Below, piece after piece: positions 18,815 to 30,551 of a stretch of 64,000 nucleotides of DNA. The position numbers and the translations under genes were made by a program. This stretch comes from Odiellus spinosus (lineage: Eukaryota > Arthropoda > Arachnida > Opiliones > Phalangiidae): positions 11,650,183 through 11,714,182 of the forward strand of contig OY987238.1 of assembly GCA_963920705.1 (NCBI GenBank), read 5' to 3'. Below the pieces are notes generated by a model that worked only from the letters and a program-made list of their open reading frames with translations, did no database searches and was not told where the DNA came from. The first letter of the stretch is position 1; each line of letters starts with the position of its first letter.

Positions 18815-21436
18815 ATGCGTTCGCATAGCAGTAACTCTTGGCCAAAGTGGCAAATCGCCTTAGCTGTAGGAGCGCCTGTAGCCATAGGGTTAACGTATTT
18901 ATACTTCAGAAAGTCAAAGCCAAAAACTAATCTAGATTTAGATCGTAATAATCTTAAAAAAGGCTATGAAGGCTCCACTGGAAAGTCAAGCAAATCCGGA
19001 AATGAAGCGAAAGCTTTGAAAAAAGATGAAGAAATTATTGTACGTTGAACTTGAATTTCAAACCATGACATGGTATGTTCTTATCTAATATGATCTATGT
19101 TTTAATCGTAACAGGTTGATCCGTATGAACGTGCAAAAGCGTCTAAAAATAAAGGAAACAAGTTATTTCGTGCTGGAAAGTTTGACAGGGCTATCGAATG
19201 TTACACCGAAGCAATATCAGTATGTCCCCCAGAAAATAAGGAAGACATTTCAACATTTTATCAGAACAGAGCTGCTGCTCATGAAAACTTGGTATTACGA
19301 TAACATGATCATCTTCTTAGATTGGCTTACTTCATACGTTATTGTTTGTAGAAAAACTATACAGAAGTTATCAGGGACTGCGCTCACGCGATAGAACTTA
19401 ACCAAAAGTATACCAAAGCACTTTCCAGGCGAGCGAAGGCTTTCGAAGCAGTGAATGAGCTCCAAAAGTGCCTGGAAGGTAATCAACAAATGTTTTATAC
19501 GCCACAATGTTTAAATTTAAACAAATATGAAATTTATTTCAGATATTACTGCCGTATGTATATTAGAAGGTTTTCAAAATCAAGCTTCGCTCGAAATGAC
19601 AGATAGAGTACTAAAAAATCAAGGCAAAGTCAAAGCGAAAGAAGCAATAAAAGTAAGTGAAAGAAAGCAAATCCATTTTATGTTAAAGATTAATTTGAGA
19701 AACATTTCTTGCAGAATCGCGTGCTAACATTGCCATCAAAACATTTTGTGAAGAACTTCTTTATCTCGTTCAGCGAAGATCCAGTCATGAAAGCTGTTGA
19801 AAAATATAAGGAAAAAGGCAAATCACAAAATGCATCAGAGCTTAGTGGCTATCGATTAGTGTTACATTTATTATCGGAAGAATTATTCGAGGAGGTAATC
19901 CCAGCCTGTACCACTGAAATTGAAAGGAAGGGAACCGATATAGCCGAAGCCTATTTGATCAGGGGAACATTCATGCTATTACAAGGACAGATTGAAGCGG
20001 CTATGGAAGATTTAGAGAAACTATTGGAGCTTGAGAGTGTCGATATAAAGGTAATTAATAAAATCTCCTCATAACAAAAATCTCTTCTAACAAAATTGGT
20101 TTGAATTCCCCCATTGCGAAAGTCCTACTTTCAAAATTTGTTATAACGTTAAATTTTCACTTCTATTATGTTATATCCAGTTAGATTAGGCCTAGTTTTA
20201 GCGGACGAGGCCTGAAATGAGTCAAGTTGCGTATCTACTTTAACTAGTACGATTTTGGGTTTAACTTGGTGTATGAGTTTGATGAAGTTCCTTTGTAGGT
20301 TCGCGTAAATGCCTTAATAAAAGTAGGCACTTTAAAAGTACATTCCGATCAAATGGATGAAGCTTTAGGATTCTTCAACAAAGCTATTGAAATTGATCCA
20401 AATAATGCCGATATATATTTACACAGGGGACAGGTAAACTTCGCGTGAATTTAACTATTCAAGGACAATAAAGTTATAAAAACTTGGACTTTTCTTTTAG
20501 GTTTACTTACTACTAGACAGAGTTGACGAAACTTTACGCGACATGGAAAAAAGCTCGGCATTGAATCCAAACTTTCCCTCCGCCGTAGCTCAAAAGTGTT
20601 TCATTCAATATAGATGCGGAATGAGGTACAATGACAATAAGCAAAGAGACGAAGCCTTGAAAGGTTTCGAAGAGACGCAGAAAAAATTTCCTAAATGTTC
20701 AGAGTCTTACTTTCTTTACGCTCAGGTGAAAATAAAATTAGAGTTTATCGATGTTACGTTACTTTATTAATTGTAGTGCGTAATGTTTAGGTTTTATCTG
20801 AAAGAGAAGAGTTTGAAAAAGCGGAGGAGTTTTTCCTTAAAGCGGGAGAGTTGGACCCAACCGACCCAAATGTCTACGTGCACAGAGGGTAAGTTTTAAA
20901 TAGGTTGCATTTTTCTCCTTATTGAAATTTTTGGATTTTTCAGTATTTTAAGGCTACAATGGAAACAAGATATTGACGGAGCTGTTAAACTTTTGAACAA
21001 AGCTATTGAATTAGACGAGAAATGTCAGTTTGCGTATGAAACATTAGGTTCAATCGAAGTTCAAAGGTAAGTTAAGGGGCTGAGTGAGTACTACTTTTAG
21101 AGTATTTAGTCGAGTAACAAATACCAAAGAGTCCTATGTCCAGGGACATAAGTATCAGCCAATGAAATTTTGGTAAATTTATACACCCCTTTTAGTAATT
21201 ACTCGACTTAAACTCATTTGTGATTTGATACGAGTGAACTAATTATTTTAACTTGATTTTTAAATTTTAGGGGTCAACTGGGTAGAGGACTAGAGCTATT
21301 TAGAAAAGCCATTCAATTAGCTCAAACGGAAAATGAGTTGGCACATTTGTATTCGTTACACGATGCGGCTGAAGCTCAATCCAAAGTGGTCGAGCGATTA
21401 GGAATTCAAATTGGATTCAACGCTGAAAATGAATAA
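18815..21436 (+). CDS. TOMM70: Mitochondrial import receptor subunit TOM70, complete, 573 aa, 10 exons
   Basis: Outer-membrane receptor that takes Hsp70/Hsp90-bound precursors (carriers and others) and passes them to the TOM pore. Exons: 18815-19039, 19115-19291, 19352-19478, 19543-19652, 19715-20050, 20299-20433, 20501-20725, 20791-20888, 20944-21066, 21271-21436; phases agree; 1722 nt. Residues 12-31 (WQIALAVGAPVAIGLTYLYF) form the N-terminal anchor, followed by a basic/Ser linker. TPR repeats run from about residue 76: KGNKLFRAGKFDRAIECYTE and NRAAAHENL for the clamp domain, then the C-terminal TPR superhelix (FFNKAIEIDPNNADIYLHRG, FFLKAGELDPTDPNVYVHRG, LLNKAIELDEKCQFAYETLG). Length is slightly below human TOM70 (608 aa). 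An AATAAA lies about 100 nt past the stop. It ends tail to tail with TBRG1. Confidence 0.95.
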
Positions 21437-21533
21437 TATAGTCATATATAAAGGGAGAGAGTCTAAGAGTAACAAAAAGTTTTGTTTTAAATTCCAATTC
21501 ATAAGAAAGCCTTTCAATAATTCAATAAATTAA

Positions 21534-21539
21534 AATTTA
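21534..21539 (+). terminator. Poly(A) signal for TOMM70
   Basis: AATAAA about 100 nt downstream of the TAA, in an A/T-rich 3' UTR. Confidence 0.55.
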
Positions 21540-21769
21540 AAAGTTTATCGCAAAGACATTTGGATCAGATTTAAAAAAATAGGGTTTTTTTTTATAAAAA
21601 GAAAACATTTTAGCAACTGCGTAGGTTTTCTTATACAAAAAAAAAACCTGCACTAAAAGAAAAATAAATGTTGTTAATTAAACTATTTAAAATCATTTTT
21701 ATTTTGAAAATATTAAAAAAAATGTACATGTATTTAAATTTTAAAAAATTTCGTTTTCTAGACATTAAT

Positions 21770-23451
21770 CTAATTGCTTTTATTCGTATCAACGCTTTCT
21801 TCGGGAGAAGTTGGTTCAGTGGTGGAAGATTTAACGATAGGTTTGATATCGACTAAATGGAAGAATATTTTTGAAAATTAATATGATTATTTTTCCCGGA
21901 CAAAGTTTAAAAAGAACTTACTTTGAGACTGAGGACTAACTAACAACTTTTGGTAGGTAGCGAAACAAATTGTGGGTTTAACTTCAACTTGAGCTACGAT
22001 TTCAGTGACAAGAGGAGCTGTTTTATTAACTTCAAATTTCACCCATCTATAACCGGCGCATTTTCTAGCACCTGGGCAACTTTGAATTAAATTTCGGACA
22101 ACTGGATGATAGAAACCGAAGAATTCCGTTCCTTTTCCAACGGAAGGGACTACTTCTCGACCGCAAGCTTTATTAACCAATGTTAGAAGTTGACTGTGAC
22201 AATCTGTCACCGTGTTGCCAACTAACGGATGGTCAGGATCATCCTCTGCCATGATTTCAAACTGTTGAGAGTATAATTTTAAGGTTTTACACTCTTTAAA
22301 TGTAAGAAAATGGATAAATCGCCCGCTTACCCGAGGGTTGCCAAACTGATCCATTACGGTACAAGTATATAAGACGCATTGACTCGGAGACTTAAAACTA
22401 ACAAAAAAACGTGAACTGCAAAATCCAACTGGGAAAATTGATTCCTCTGTGAAAAATCCTGGGCGATCGTAAACAATCTATATAATGTAAGCAAAAATTT
22501 TAGATTATCTAAATCCAGGAACCTATAAGGGTCCATTTTTACTGAGAGAGGATCTACGACAATGCCATAGAAAATTTCAGTGTGGCACCGTAGATCCGCA
22601 CTCAGTGAAAGTGAACCTCAAGAAAGATCATTTTCATTAGAGCTTCTGAACACGTCAAATCTGTCTTTTCTCGATCACTTCCGATTCTTCTTACTCATAT
22701 GATCCTTGTCAAAATAAACAAGACTAATACTGATAGTCAGTTTGAAAAACTAACCTCTCCCAAACTGTGGATTCGAATTGTTCCTAATAATATTGGAAAA
22801 ATTGGTCTCCCTGAAGTGTCTAGCGGTATCGGAGGAACTAATTTCTTCTCAGTTGAAGACTTTTTACGTTTACTCTTTGTTTTAATATGATCATCTATAG
22901 AAAAAAGAATTTATTCAGGTTTAGAATAAAAAAAAAAAAAATAATTATATATTTGGATATTTTAGTTTCATAGAATAATATAAAAATTATTAACCAATGT
23001 CTTTGGATTTTTTTTTAAGCTGTTTCTTTTTCTTTGGTTCAGTCGTTTCGCTTGTTCCAGATGGAGAGCTTAGGGGATTACCGCTTTTAATGGAGACCAC
23101 TTCTTTAACACCTTCAAAGTTGAGTAGTTTCTTAAGAAGAAATCTCCGTTCTTCTTTGGTAATTAGAATTTTCTCTTGAATAAGGGCGACTTCATCGCAA
23201 AGTGCAGCGTTTTCCTGAAACCTCAAAAGAGATATCAAAAATCTGATGGGGTGTTACGTACGAAAACTTACAAATATCGCAGTTTTGACTATTTTCTTAA
23301 GTCTTTTCCATTTTTGTTTGTAACGCATGTTTAGAAAGTGATCGAGATGCGGAGAATCTGAACTGGAGCCACTAAAGGCCATGGAACTGTCTCCATCTGA
23401 GTCGGGAAAGGAAGCAAAATTTGCTGGTAGTAAGGTTCCAGAAGATATCAT
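21770..23451 (-). CDS. TBRG1: Transforming growth factor beta regulator 1 (FYRN/FYRC protein), complete, 369 aa
   Basis: Nuclear growth-inhibitory protein (NIAM in mammals). Exons on minus: 23451-23272, 23214-22995, 22894-22755, 22477-22331, 22261-21922, 21852-21770; phases 0, 1, 0, 0, 1; 1110 nt. The N-terminal coiled-coil region has KQKWKRLKKIVKTAIF joined to ENAALCDEVALIQEK and KEERRFLLKKLL, as in human TBRG1. A basic Lys-rich linker follows. FYRN is built across exons 3-4 (FPILLGTIRIHSLGE, YDRPGFF, FPVGFCSSRFF, CVLYTCTV). FYRC follows in exon 5 (FEIMAEDDPDHPLVG, GTEFFGFYHPVVRNLI, QSCPGARKC). The last exon is Ser/Thr/Pro-rich. Length is slightly below human (411 aa). FYRN/FYRC proteins are often chromatin-associated; a chromatin role here is inference. 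Confidence 0.93.
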
Positions 23452-24120
23452 TTTTGGAAAATGTTATTTTTTTTTTTTCAAGTAATAACAATCATTCTGG
23501 AATTAAAATAGAATTGACTGGTTTTAATTACATTAAATGTGAGAGAACAAATGAAGCAGTTATAAATACTTTTGCAAAAAAAACTTTAACTTGACAACAG
23601 GAACTTCAGCTAAGCCTAATATTTCCTTAAAGGGACGATCTGCGATTTAAAAAGTTGCCTTCTTTTCTTGCTTAGCAGACGACGTTGACCATGAATTCTA
23701 GTGCATATGGGAAGATGATTTTAAAGGGGCAAATTCTAGAGCAGATAAGGCCTTTAAACCGGAATTTGTAACCGATACTATCAGTTTTATGCTTTTGCAG
23801 TGTCTCCTGCATAACTTTTCGATAAAATAACAAAAGAAATTACCCTTTTAATTTCAGAACAGAATTGCTGAAAGATACGTCAAAATACTAAGACTTTCTG
23901 TTAAAGAAAGAATTCTCAATCGTATGTCACCGTTTGTGGTATTTTCCTTCCCCCTTTACAAAAGCGTTGTTTATGTAATTCATCGCCCCCACCCCTCCAT
24001 TGCCATAAGATAAGCTGCAGTGCTGCCAATTGTTCAATTAACGACTGATAGACACACGTGGTGGTTGACTAGTCGCGTTATGTACCGATAATTATTTAAA
24101 CTATCAATTAGTAAATAAAC
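23452..24120. promoter_or_regulatory. Divergent promoter region TBRG1/FBL with E-box
   Basis: 669 bp between opposite-facing start codons. A CACGTG E-box lies at 24055-24060, 60 bp upstream of the fibrillarin ATG. One copy of the dispersed motif TTAGCAGACG lies near 23676, and a CCCCCACCCC stretch near 23990. No further gene seen. Confidence 0.5.
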
Positions 24121-25784
24121 ATGGGAAGACCAGGTAATATATAAAATTTCGACTCTTAAGTTTATGTAGATTTAAATTTCAAAGTTAAGTTCATTCATTA
24201 TAGTAAGATTTCGAGAATTTTGTTTGTGTTTACTAAGCCTTGGTGTTTATTTAACATTGAAAAATCCGCGTTATTCGCGTCTGGCGCTTGGTCCCACACG
24301 TTGCCAAAAATAAAAAAAACCTTTGTTTCAATTTATTACTAAGAAATTGTTCTTATTAAATTAATTTTTGCAGGATTTACGCCTCGAGGCAGTGGAGGAA
24401 GAGGTGGAGGTTTTAGAGGCGGTCGCGGTATGTTTAAAATGGATTGTTTTTTGAGACTGTATTTCAATTTAATATTTAATTTCTTAGGTGGTGGAGACCG
24501 AGGAGGAGGAGGCTATAGAGGCGGTCGTAATGGCGAAGGAGGAGAAGTCGGTGGTTTCCGCGGAGGTGGTGGTGGATACCGAGGAAGAGGTGGTGGAGAT
24601 CGGGGTCGAGGTTTTGGAGACCGGGGTAGAGGTGGTTTTAGAGGTGGCCGAGGAGGAGATAGAGGAGGTAGTCGTGGACGAGGAGGCCCTGGCAGAGGAG
24701 GAAGAGGAGGAGGACGAGGTATGAAATATTTTATATTTCACTCTCTTTAAATTTAATCATAATCAAATTGTTTTTGTTTGAAATAAAGGTGGATTCAGAG
24801 GAGGAAAGAAGGTTATTGTTGAACCTCATAGACACGAGGGTGTTTTCATTGCCAGAGGTAAAGAAGATGCGCTAGTTACGAAAAATTTGTTAACTGGGGA
24901 ATCTGTCTATGGAGAAAAGAGAATAGCAGTCGAGGTATGAATCCTTGATTCTTTTTATTGCTAATTTTGATCTTTAATTAACTTTTTCTACTGTAGGATG
25001 AAAATGGAAAGGTGGAGTATCGTGTTTGGAATCCATTTAGGTCAAAATTAGCAGCCGCAATTCTAGGCGGAGTTGACAAAATTCACATGCCTCCTGGTTG
25101 CAAAGTGCTTTATTTAGGAGCAGCTTCGGGAACTACCGTTTCTCACGTTGCGGATATTGTGGGACCAGTAAGTTTTAACACAATTTTTCATTGTTTTTAA
25201 TATGCTTAATCATTTATTTTCTTTTGTAGGAGGGATTAGTATACGCAGTTGAATTTTCTCACAGATCAGGCAGAGATTTGATCGGTGTTGCCCAGAAACG
25301 TACAAATATTATTCCCATTATCGAAGACGCCAGACATCCACATAAATATCGAATGCTTGTTGGTAAGTGTGTCTAACTTTATTTCTTTGGTGCCAATTTC
25401 TTTAATTTTTGGTTTTTTTTTTTTAGGTATGGTAGATGTTATATTTGCCGACGTCGCTCAACCCGACCAAGCTAGGATAGTTGCTATTAATGCCCACAGT
25501 TTCTTGAAAAATGGTGGTCATTTTGTTATATCAATCAAGGTATTTAAATATAGACTTTTTATTTTAGTTGGTGGTTAGGCTTAAGAATTAGTTGTAATGT
25601 ACTTATATTCTAGGCTAATTGCATTGATTCGACTGCCGAACCCGAAGCCGTTTTTGCTGGTGAAGTCAAAAAATTACAATCTGAGAAATTAAAACCACAG
25701 GAACAGATTACGTTAGAGCCGTATGAAAGAGATCACGCAGTCGTAGTAGGGACTTATCGATCATCAGGAAAGAAAAACGATTGA
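24121..25784 (+). CDS. FBL: Fibrillarin, rRNA 2'-O-methyltransferase of box C/D snoRNPs, complete, 343 aa
   Basis: S-adenosylmethionine-dependent enzyme of box C/D snoRNPs; it 2'-O-methylates pre-rRNA in the nucleolus. Exons: 24121-24133, 24374-24427, 24488-24718, 24789-24934, 24997-25167, 25230-25362, 25427-25539, 25614-25784; phases agree; 1032 nt. Residues 1 to about 105 are a Gly/Arg-rich (GAR) domain with repeated RGG/FRGG, split by three phase-1 introns that each cut a Gly codon. The methyltransferase core starts at [23 protein letters not shown]-binding motif I is YLGAASGT (187-194), then [45 protein letters not shown] and [15 protein letters not shown]. The end [16 protein letters not shown] is standard. 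The first exon codes only four complete residues. Slightly longer than human (321 aa), mainly in the GAR domain. Confidence 0.97.
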
Positions 25785-25798
25785 TGAAAGCGAACTAG

Positions 25799-25804
25799 AA
25801 TAAA
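25799..25804 (+). terminator. Poly(A) signal for fibrillarin
   Basis: AATAAA 15 nt past the TGA, with a second near 25830. Confidence 0.5.
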
Positions 25805-25929
25805 TCATTTTATTTTTTATCATAACAAAAAATAAATCCATTTCCTCCAGATTTTAAGTTTATTAAGAAATAATCGAGCATTCTTAATGATTAATTCATA
25901 AAACTTGTGTATAAAAAATGGAAAAATCA

Positions 25930-26230
25930 GAAATAAAATGTTCGTTACATTTATCAAATTTTGGCGGGCAATTTAGTTGTCAAGTTTTGTCACTAGGTGA
26001 TGCGCGAGTCGAAGGTCACGTGATGAAAAAAAGGCAGAACGCGATAAAATGGCGGCGAAGTCTTCGACGTAGGCATCGTGTTGTTGAAAAATTTAAATTT
26101 TATCGTGGTTTTCAGTCAAATTTTACGGATTTTTGGTCATTAATTAGTCGGTGACTTTAGCGTGCGTCTTTTGTGAGTAGTAGTGGTCAAGCCGAGTTTG
26201 GAGGATTGGACTAAATTCGTTTTACCGAAG
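25930..26230 (+). promoter_or_regulatory. Candidate promoter and non-coding first exon
   Basis: A GC-richer island right after fibrillarin. It has CACGTG near 26019, AAAATGGCGGCGAAG at 26047-26061 (like the YY1 initiator element AAGATGGCGGC) and a good donor GTACGTAAGG beginning at 26231. E2F-like TTGGCGGGA (26263) and GGCGGGAAA (26471) follow. No conserved protein in any frame. A first exon of a plus-strand gene with a long 5' intron is possible but unproven. Confidence 0.3.
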
Positions 26231-28560
26231 GTACGTAAGGTTTTGAAAATATGCAGTGTTTTTTGGCGGGAGGAAACGGCCATTCATGGCGCGAGTCGCT
26301 AGGGTGCATTTTTGAACGGACAACGCGCCACTTTCTCTTGTCGGGTATTAAGAAATTTTTATCGCCGAAATATTGCTCTTTATTTGCAAGTTTTAAGTAT
26401 TCTAAATTGGTGAGTGATATCTTTCTATTATATTTTCATTATCTATTTCCCGATATTCTTCTTTTTAAGCGGCGGGAAAATGGGGTATTTGACGCGCCAT
26501 GTGATGATGCTACGTAGTTAGGCCTAGGCTAGACAGCTGAAAGATTAGGGGGGAAGTGTTTTGGGTTTTTGTGGTCGGCGGATGACGCAGTTATTGAATC
26601 GCTAGACTGTCCCCTACTCCCTAATATATACGAGTTTTCATTGTAATTATCAGCATCTTAGTACGTAGTAACCGAGTTAGTATAATACGAATTTATAAAT
26701 ACGGTTTGTTTAGTTTTGAAAGTATAGAATTTGGTGGATTTTAATTATCATTATTTCTATCCTCTTCAGGCTGTTAAGATTTGAATTTGATATAAGGGCT
26801 GGGGGTTAAATTAAAGGGGAAAGGTCAATACTTTTAATTTAGTTATTTGTTATTGGACTCCGAAAGATGGCGTTAGGCTAGTAGAATTTCAAAAAATTTT
26901 GAATTATTTATGTTAAACATTTTTTAAGAATAAAACGTAGAAAATATTGAATTGAATTGAGACATAAAATAAAAAGTTACATCGAAGTTACGTATTTAAC
27001 AAATTTAATATCAAAGGACAAGTCTCACGACTTAAGCCTTTTATACTTTATTTAACTAGATTAGATATGTTTACACTGATCATCAGTAATTGTTCATGGT
27101 TGTTTGATTCTTCTCATGATTTAGAAATTAGACATTTTTATACTCTAAACTTTATCTCCAACAAGGGGAGATCTTGAACCGTCAAGGAAGCGATTTCCTT
27201 GCAAAGGGGTTAGATGACGTGAGTCTTTATCCGAATCCTTAGCTGTTTTTTTTATTGTGAAATCCGGTACACAAAACTGAACGTTCCATTATAATGGAAT
27301 TTTATTAATAATTAGGTCTGTACCCCAAGGGTAGTTAAATATGAATTTATAATGAGATTCGCTCTTTAAATAAAAATAAAAATGTTTTATTAATTGAACA
27401 CGCATAACTGAAGCTTATGTTTCCATTTCATTGATTCCTTTTCCATTTTAGTATTCATTCTTAAAAATGCTTAGCCGCTTTAGGAATTTTTGATGTGTAA
27501 AATATAGCTCCGGAATAGCAAGCTGTACAAACTCGTTAAATGCTATCAAGAGGTTTCATTGAGAGATAAAAAAAAACATGTTACGATAAGAGCGGTTACG
27601 AGGATTTTTAGTATTTTATTTTTGTAAATGTGTTAGACTCAGCGCCAGGAAGTCCACAAATATGACGTCACGTGTAAAACCCCGTATGATTGTTTCCGTT
27701 GACAAGTTTATAGCATAGAGAAAGAGGGTCTCGGTAAAGATAGTACATTTAGAAGACGGTAATCACGATAGTTGCTTGACATAGTGGCCGGGTTAGAAAA
27801 GTTAAACATTAATTTAGTCCTCAATTTTATGTATTGAGTAAAATTTGACCATGAACCTTCAATATCCAAATAAAAATTATATTTCAATGAGTTTTAAGTC
27901 TCTTAGAACAAATTTATCGCTAAAATATCCCGAAATAAAACTCTAAAGGTCAAACGCCCTGAAAATACTCATTTTTATTTGAATTAAATATAAAATTTTG
28001 AATATGTAAAGGGGGATATCACTTCACCATTAGAATTCTTAATAATTTATATATGGTATTGCGTTAAAGGGACTTCTTATAAGCGACCTAAACTGGCAAA
28101 GCCCCTTTCACATTAGAGACCTGAAAAGGTGAAATTGTAAAATTACACCTTGTTTCAAAATATAGAATTATTAGCTTGAAAAATTTATTTGAAGATAAAA
28201 TTAAAAATAAGTTTAAGAAGGTTTTTAACGTTTCAAAACTTACACCAGCGATAAAAACGGAAGAAACAACTCCTAAACATTAAATTTTTAGTTGCATATT
28301 ACAACAATTTGATATTGCACTATAGTAGGCCAAAAGTTATCACTCTTCAGACGATGCGTAATTAGCCGTGGTTTAATCTAATTTAACCGAGGTTTACCTA
28401 ACATTCTCAGTTTCATAAACCTCAATTAATTTTGATTAAAATTCGGTTAAATCTGATTAAACGCCTCAGATTAGTTACGCCTCGTCAGAAAATGTTATTA
28501 GGGGTTAGTTTATTTAGTAAATTGAAATGATATGATTTTGTTTCCGAATTTCGAGTAGAC
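26231..28560. other. Non-coding stretch
   Basis: No gene recognised. Apart from the GGCGGGA motifs at its left edge it is AT-rich, with scattered short open frames without family resemblance. One CACGTG lies near 27669. Confidence 0.55.
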
Positions 28561-28875
28561 TTGCCCTTCAGGCTTTTCTTTTTTTTTGGGGGGCTTGACT
28601 GAACTATATAAAGTGTACGGTGTCTTTTGGCTGGCTGGCGCTCGTCGACCCGACGGCCGTCGTGCCTCTACCGGCCGACATCATTTCTCTCCGGGCTCGC
28701 TCTTTCTATTCCACCACCACCACCACCGCGGCATCCAATGGCTCCACACCCTCCTTACTCTCCTCCATTTTCGGATCTTGCTTAGCGCGCGCATCGACTG
28801 TCTGCTCGCCGTCTGGAATATCCCAAAATGAAGAGGAGCGGGAGGAGAGAGAGAAAGAGAAGGGGGAAAGACTAG
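28560..28875. promoter_or_regulatory. GC/CT-rich island
   Basis: Marked G+C increase against AT-rich flanks: (CCA)n at about 28709-28730, CATCCAATGG (CCAAT type) near 28732, then (GA)n from about 28834. Two overlapping open frames here are in different frames with simple-sequence composition, so I do not call a protein. Confidence 0.35.
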
Positions 28876-29120
28876 CCCGCCATGTTATTTTATTTTTGGG
28901 AAGCTAAAGATATTTCGTCACCCGAAAGTGAATACCACGTAACTTTTTATTTTTTTTTCTTACCTTTTTGACAAGTAGCTTTTAAATTGGAGATGAAATA
29001 GGGTTGTTTTTAGTTAGGGAGGCTGGATGAAGTGGTTCCCGTTAGTTTCGGTTGTAATTAAAATGAACAAAAGTTGTATGTTCTTTCTGTAATTTCTCGA
29101 CTTTTCCGAGTATTTTTTTC

Positions 29121-29385
29121 TTAAGTTATCCTATAATTACTTAATTCTCCCAAAGTTATCCTATAATTACTTAGTTCTCCCAAAGTTATCCTATAATTAC
29201 TTAGTTCTCCCAAAGTTATCCTATAATTACTTAGTTCCCCCAAAGTTATCCTATAATTACTTAATTCTCCCAAAGTTATCCTATAATTACTTAATTATTC
29301 CTAAGTTTTCCTATAATTATATACTTTTCCTAAGTTATCCGATAATTATGTAACTTTTCCTAAGTTATCATATAATTACATATTT
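29121..29385 (+). repeat. Minisatellite T1, 30-bp unit
   Basis: About six good and three decayed copies of a 30-bp unit containing CCTATAATTACTTAATTCTC followed by CCAAAGTTAT. The right-hand copies change to TTCCTAAGTT. Confidence 0.9.
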
Positions 29386-29953
29386 TCCTATAGTGTCAGG
29401 AATTCTGTTAAGTTAGACATAAATTTCCTGTTGTTTTTGTCATCCTTTCATTCCACGCTTCATATGTTCTCCTATAATTAAATCTTATTGCTTATTAACC
29501 AAATATTCAGAGAAATATTTAAATTTTACCCCAATTAGTGTATTTTTAGCCATTTTATTGACCTAATAATCATAATTTCAAGGTCAATTTTAGCCTCTTT
29601 TTTGATAAAATAACAATTGTTTAAATTGATATGATCATTGTGATCAAAGGTGGTAATTGTATTTATGTCTGGAGTTACTTGATTTTGACTTTCTGGTGAT
29701 TTCTCTCGCCTACCCCTTTCTTTCTCCCGCTCCCAGCAATGGTCGAAAAAGAAAAAATTCTATAAAAAAATAAAGAAAAAATTTTTTCAGTGCCTTTTCT
29801 TAGCTGCCTAGGCAGAGGTACCTTTACATTAGCTGGCGACGTTTTTTCTAGCCGCCTGGGTATTGGTATTAATTGTATAATAGTGAGATAACCTCTGTGC
29901 CACTACACACACACGTTAGGATTGTTTCTTCTACGTATTTAAGGCAATAGGTG

Positions 29954-30398
29954 TTAAAGGGAGAATGCAACCTAATAACAAGTGATTTTTTTATCGATTC
30001 CGTATCGTTTAAATAGGCCTAATCCACCAGTAAAAAGTTTACAAAACAAATATTAAACTAGAAATAAATATGAAACTTACCAGGAAAATAGGCTTAGCGG
30101 GATTCATGGAGATCAGCTGAATTGCCTCCGTGTAAGGTCTAGCGACCAATGAGCAAAGGCCAGTCATTCGCGCGAGATCTCCATGAGACATCCAATCGCG
30201 TTCGATTGGTAGCTAGACCTTATACGCGAGGAAATCAGGATCTCCATGAATCACGCTAAGCCTATTTTCCGGGTAAGTTTTAAATTTATTTCTAGTTTAA
30301 TATTAGTTAGTAAATTGTTTCACTAGTGGATTAGGATTATTTAAACAATAAGGAATCGATAAATATTTACTCGTTGTTACGTTGCATTCTCCCTTTAA
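29954..30398. mobile_element. Family A palindromic element, complete copy 1
   Basis: TTAA duplication at 29954-29957 and 30395-30398. Ends AGGGAGAATGCAACC and (G)TTGCATTCTCCCT. The two halves are inverted copies over nearly the whole length: AATAGGCCTAATCCAC against GTGGATTAGG; GGCTTAGCGGGATTCATGG against CCATGAATCACGCTAAGCC; and GACCAATGAGCAAAGGCC in the centre. About 437 bp, no coding capacity: a MITE that would fold into one long hairpin. Confidence 0.88.
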
Positions 30399-30551
30399 AG
30401 CTACAATTTCGGTGGGAACTAGAGATAATTTAAATTTATATCGAAAATAAAAGGGTGAAAACAGGAATTTTAAAAACCTACAATAATATCATTGAATTTG
30501 AGTGTAATATTATGCAAAATTTACTGTTAAAACCTGGAAAAACCAAGGAAG

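Noticed and set aside
22354..22536. 60-residue minus-strand open frame inside TBRG1
   Set aside because: Shadow of the FYRN exon (22331-22477); the exon in another frame gives the TBRG1 sequence with matching phases.
24484..24741. Ser/Thr-rich minus-strand frame and Glu/Val-rich plus-strand frame over the fibrillarin GAR exon
   Set aside because: Shadow frames of GGN/CGN-rich coding sequence for the RGG domain.
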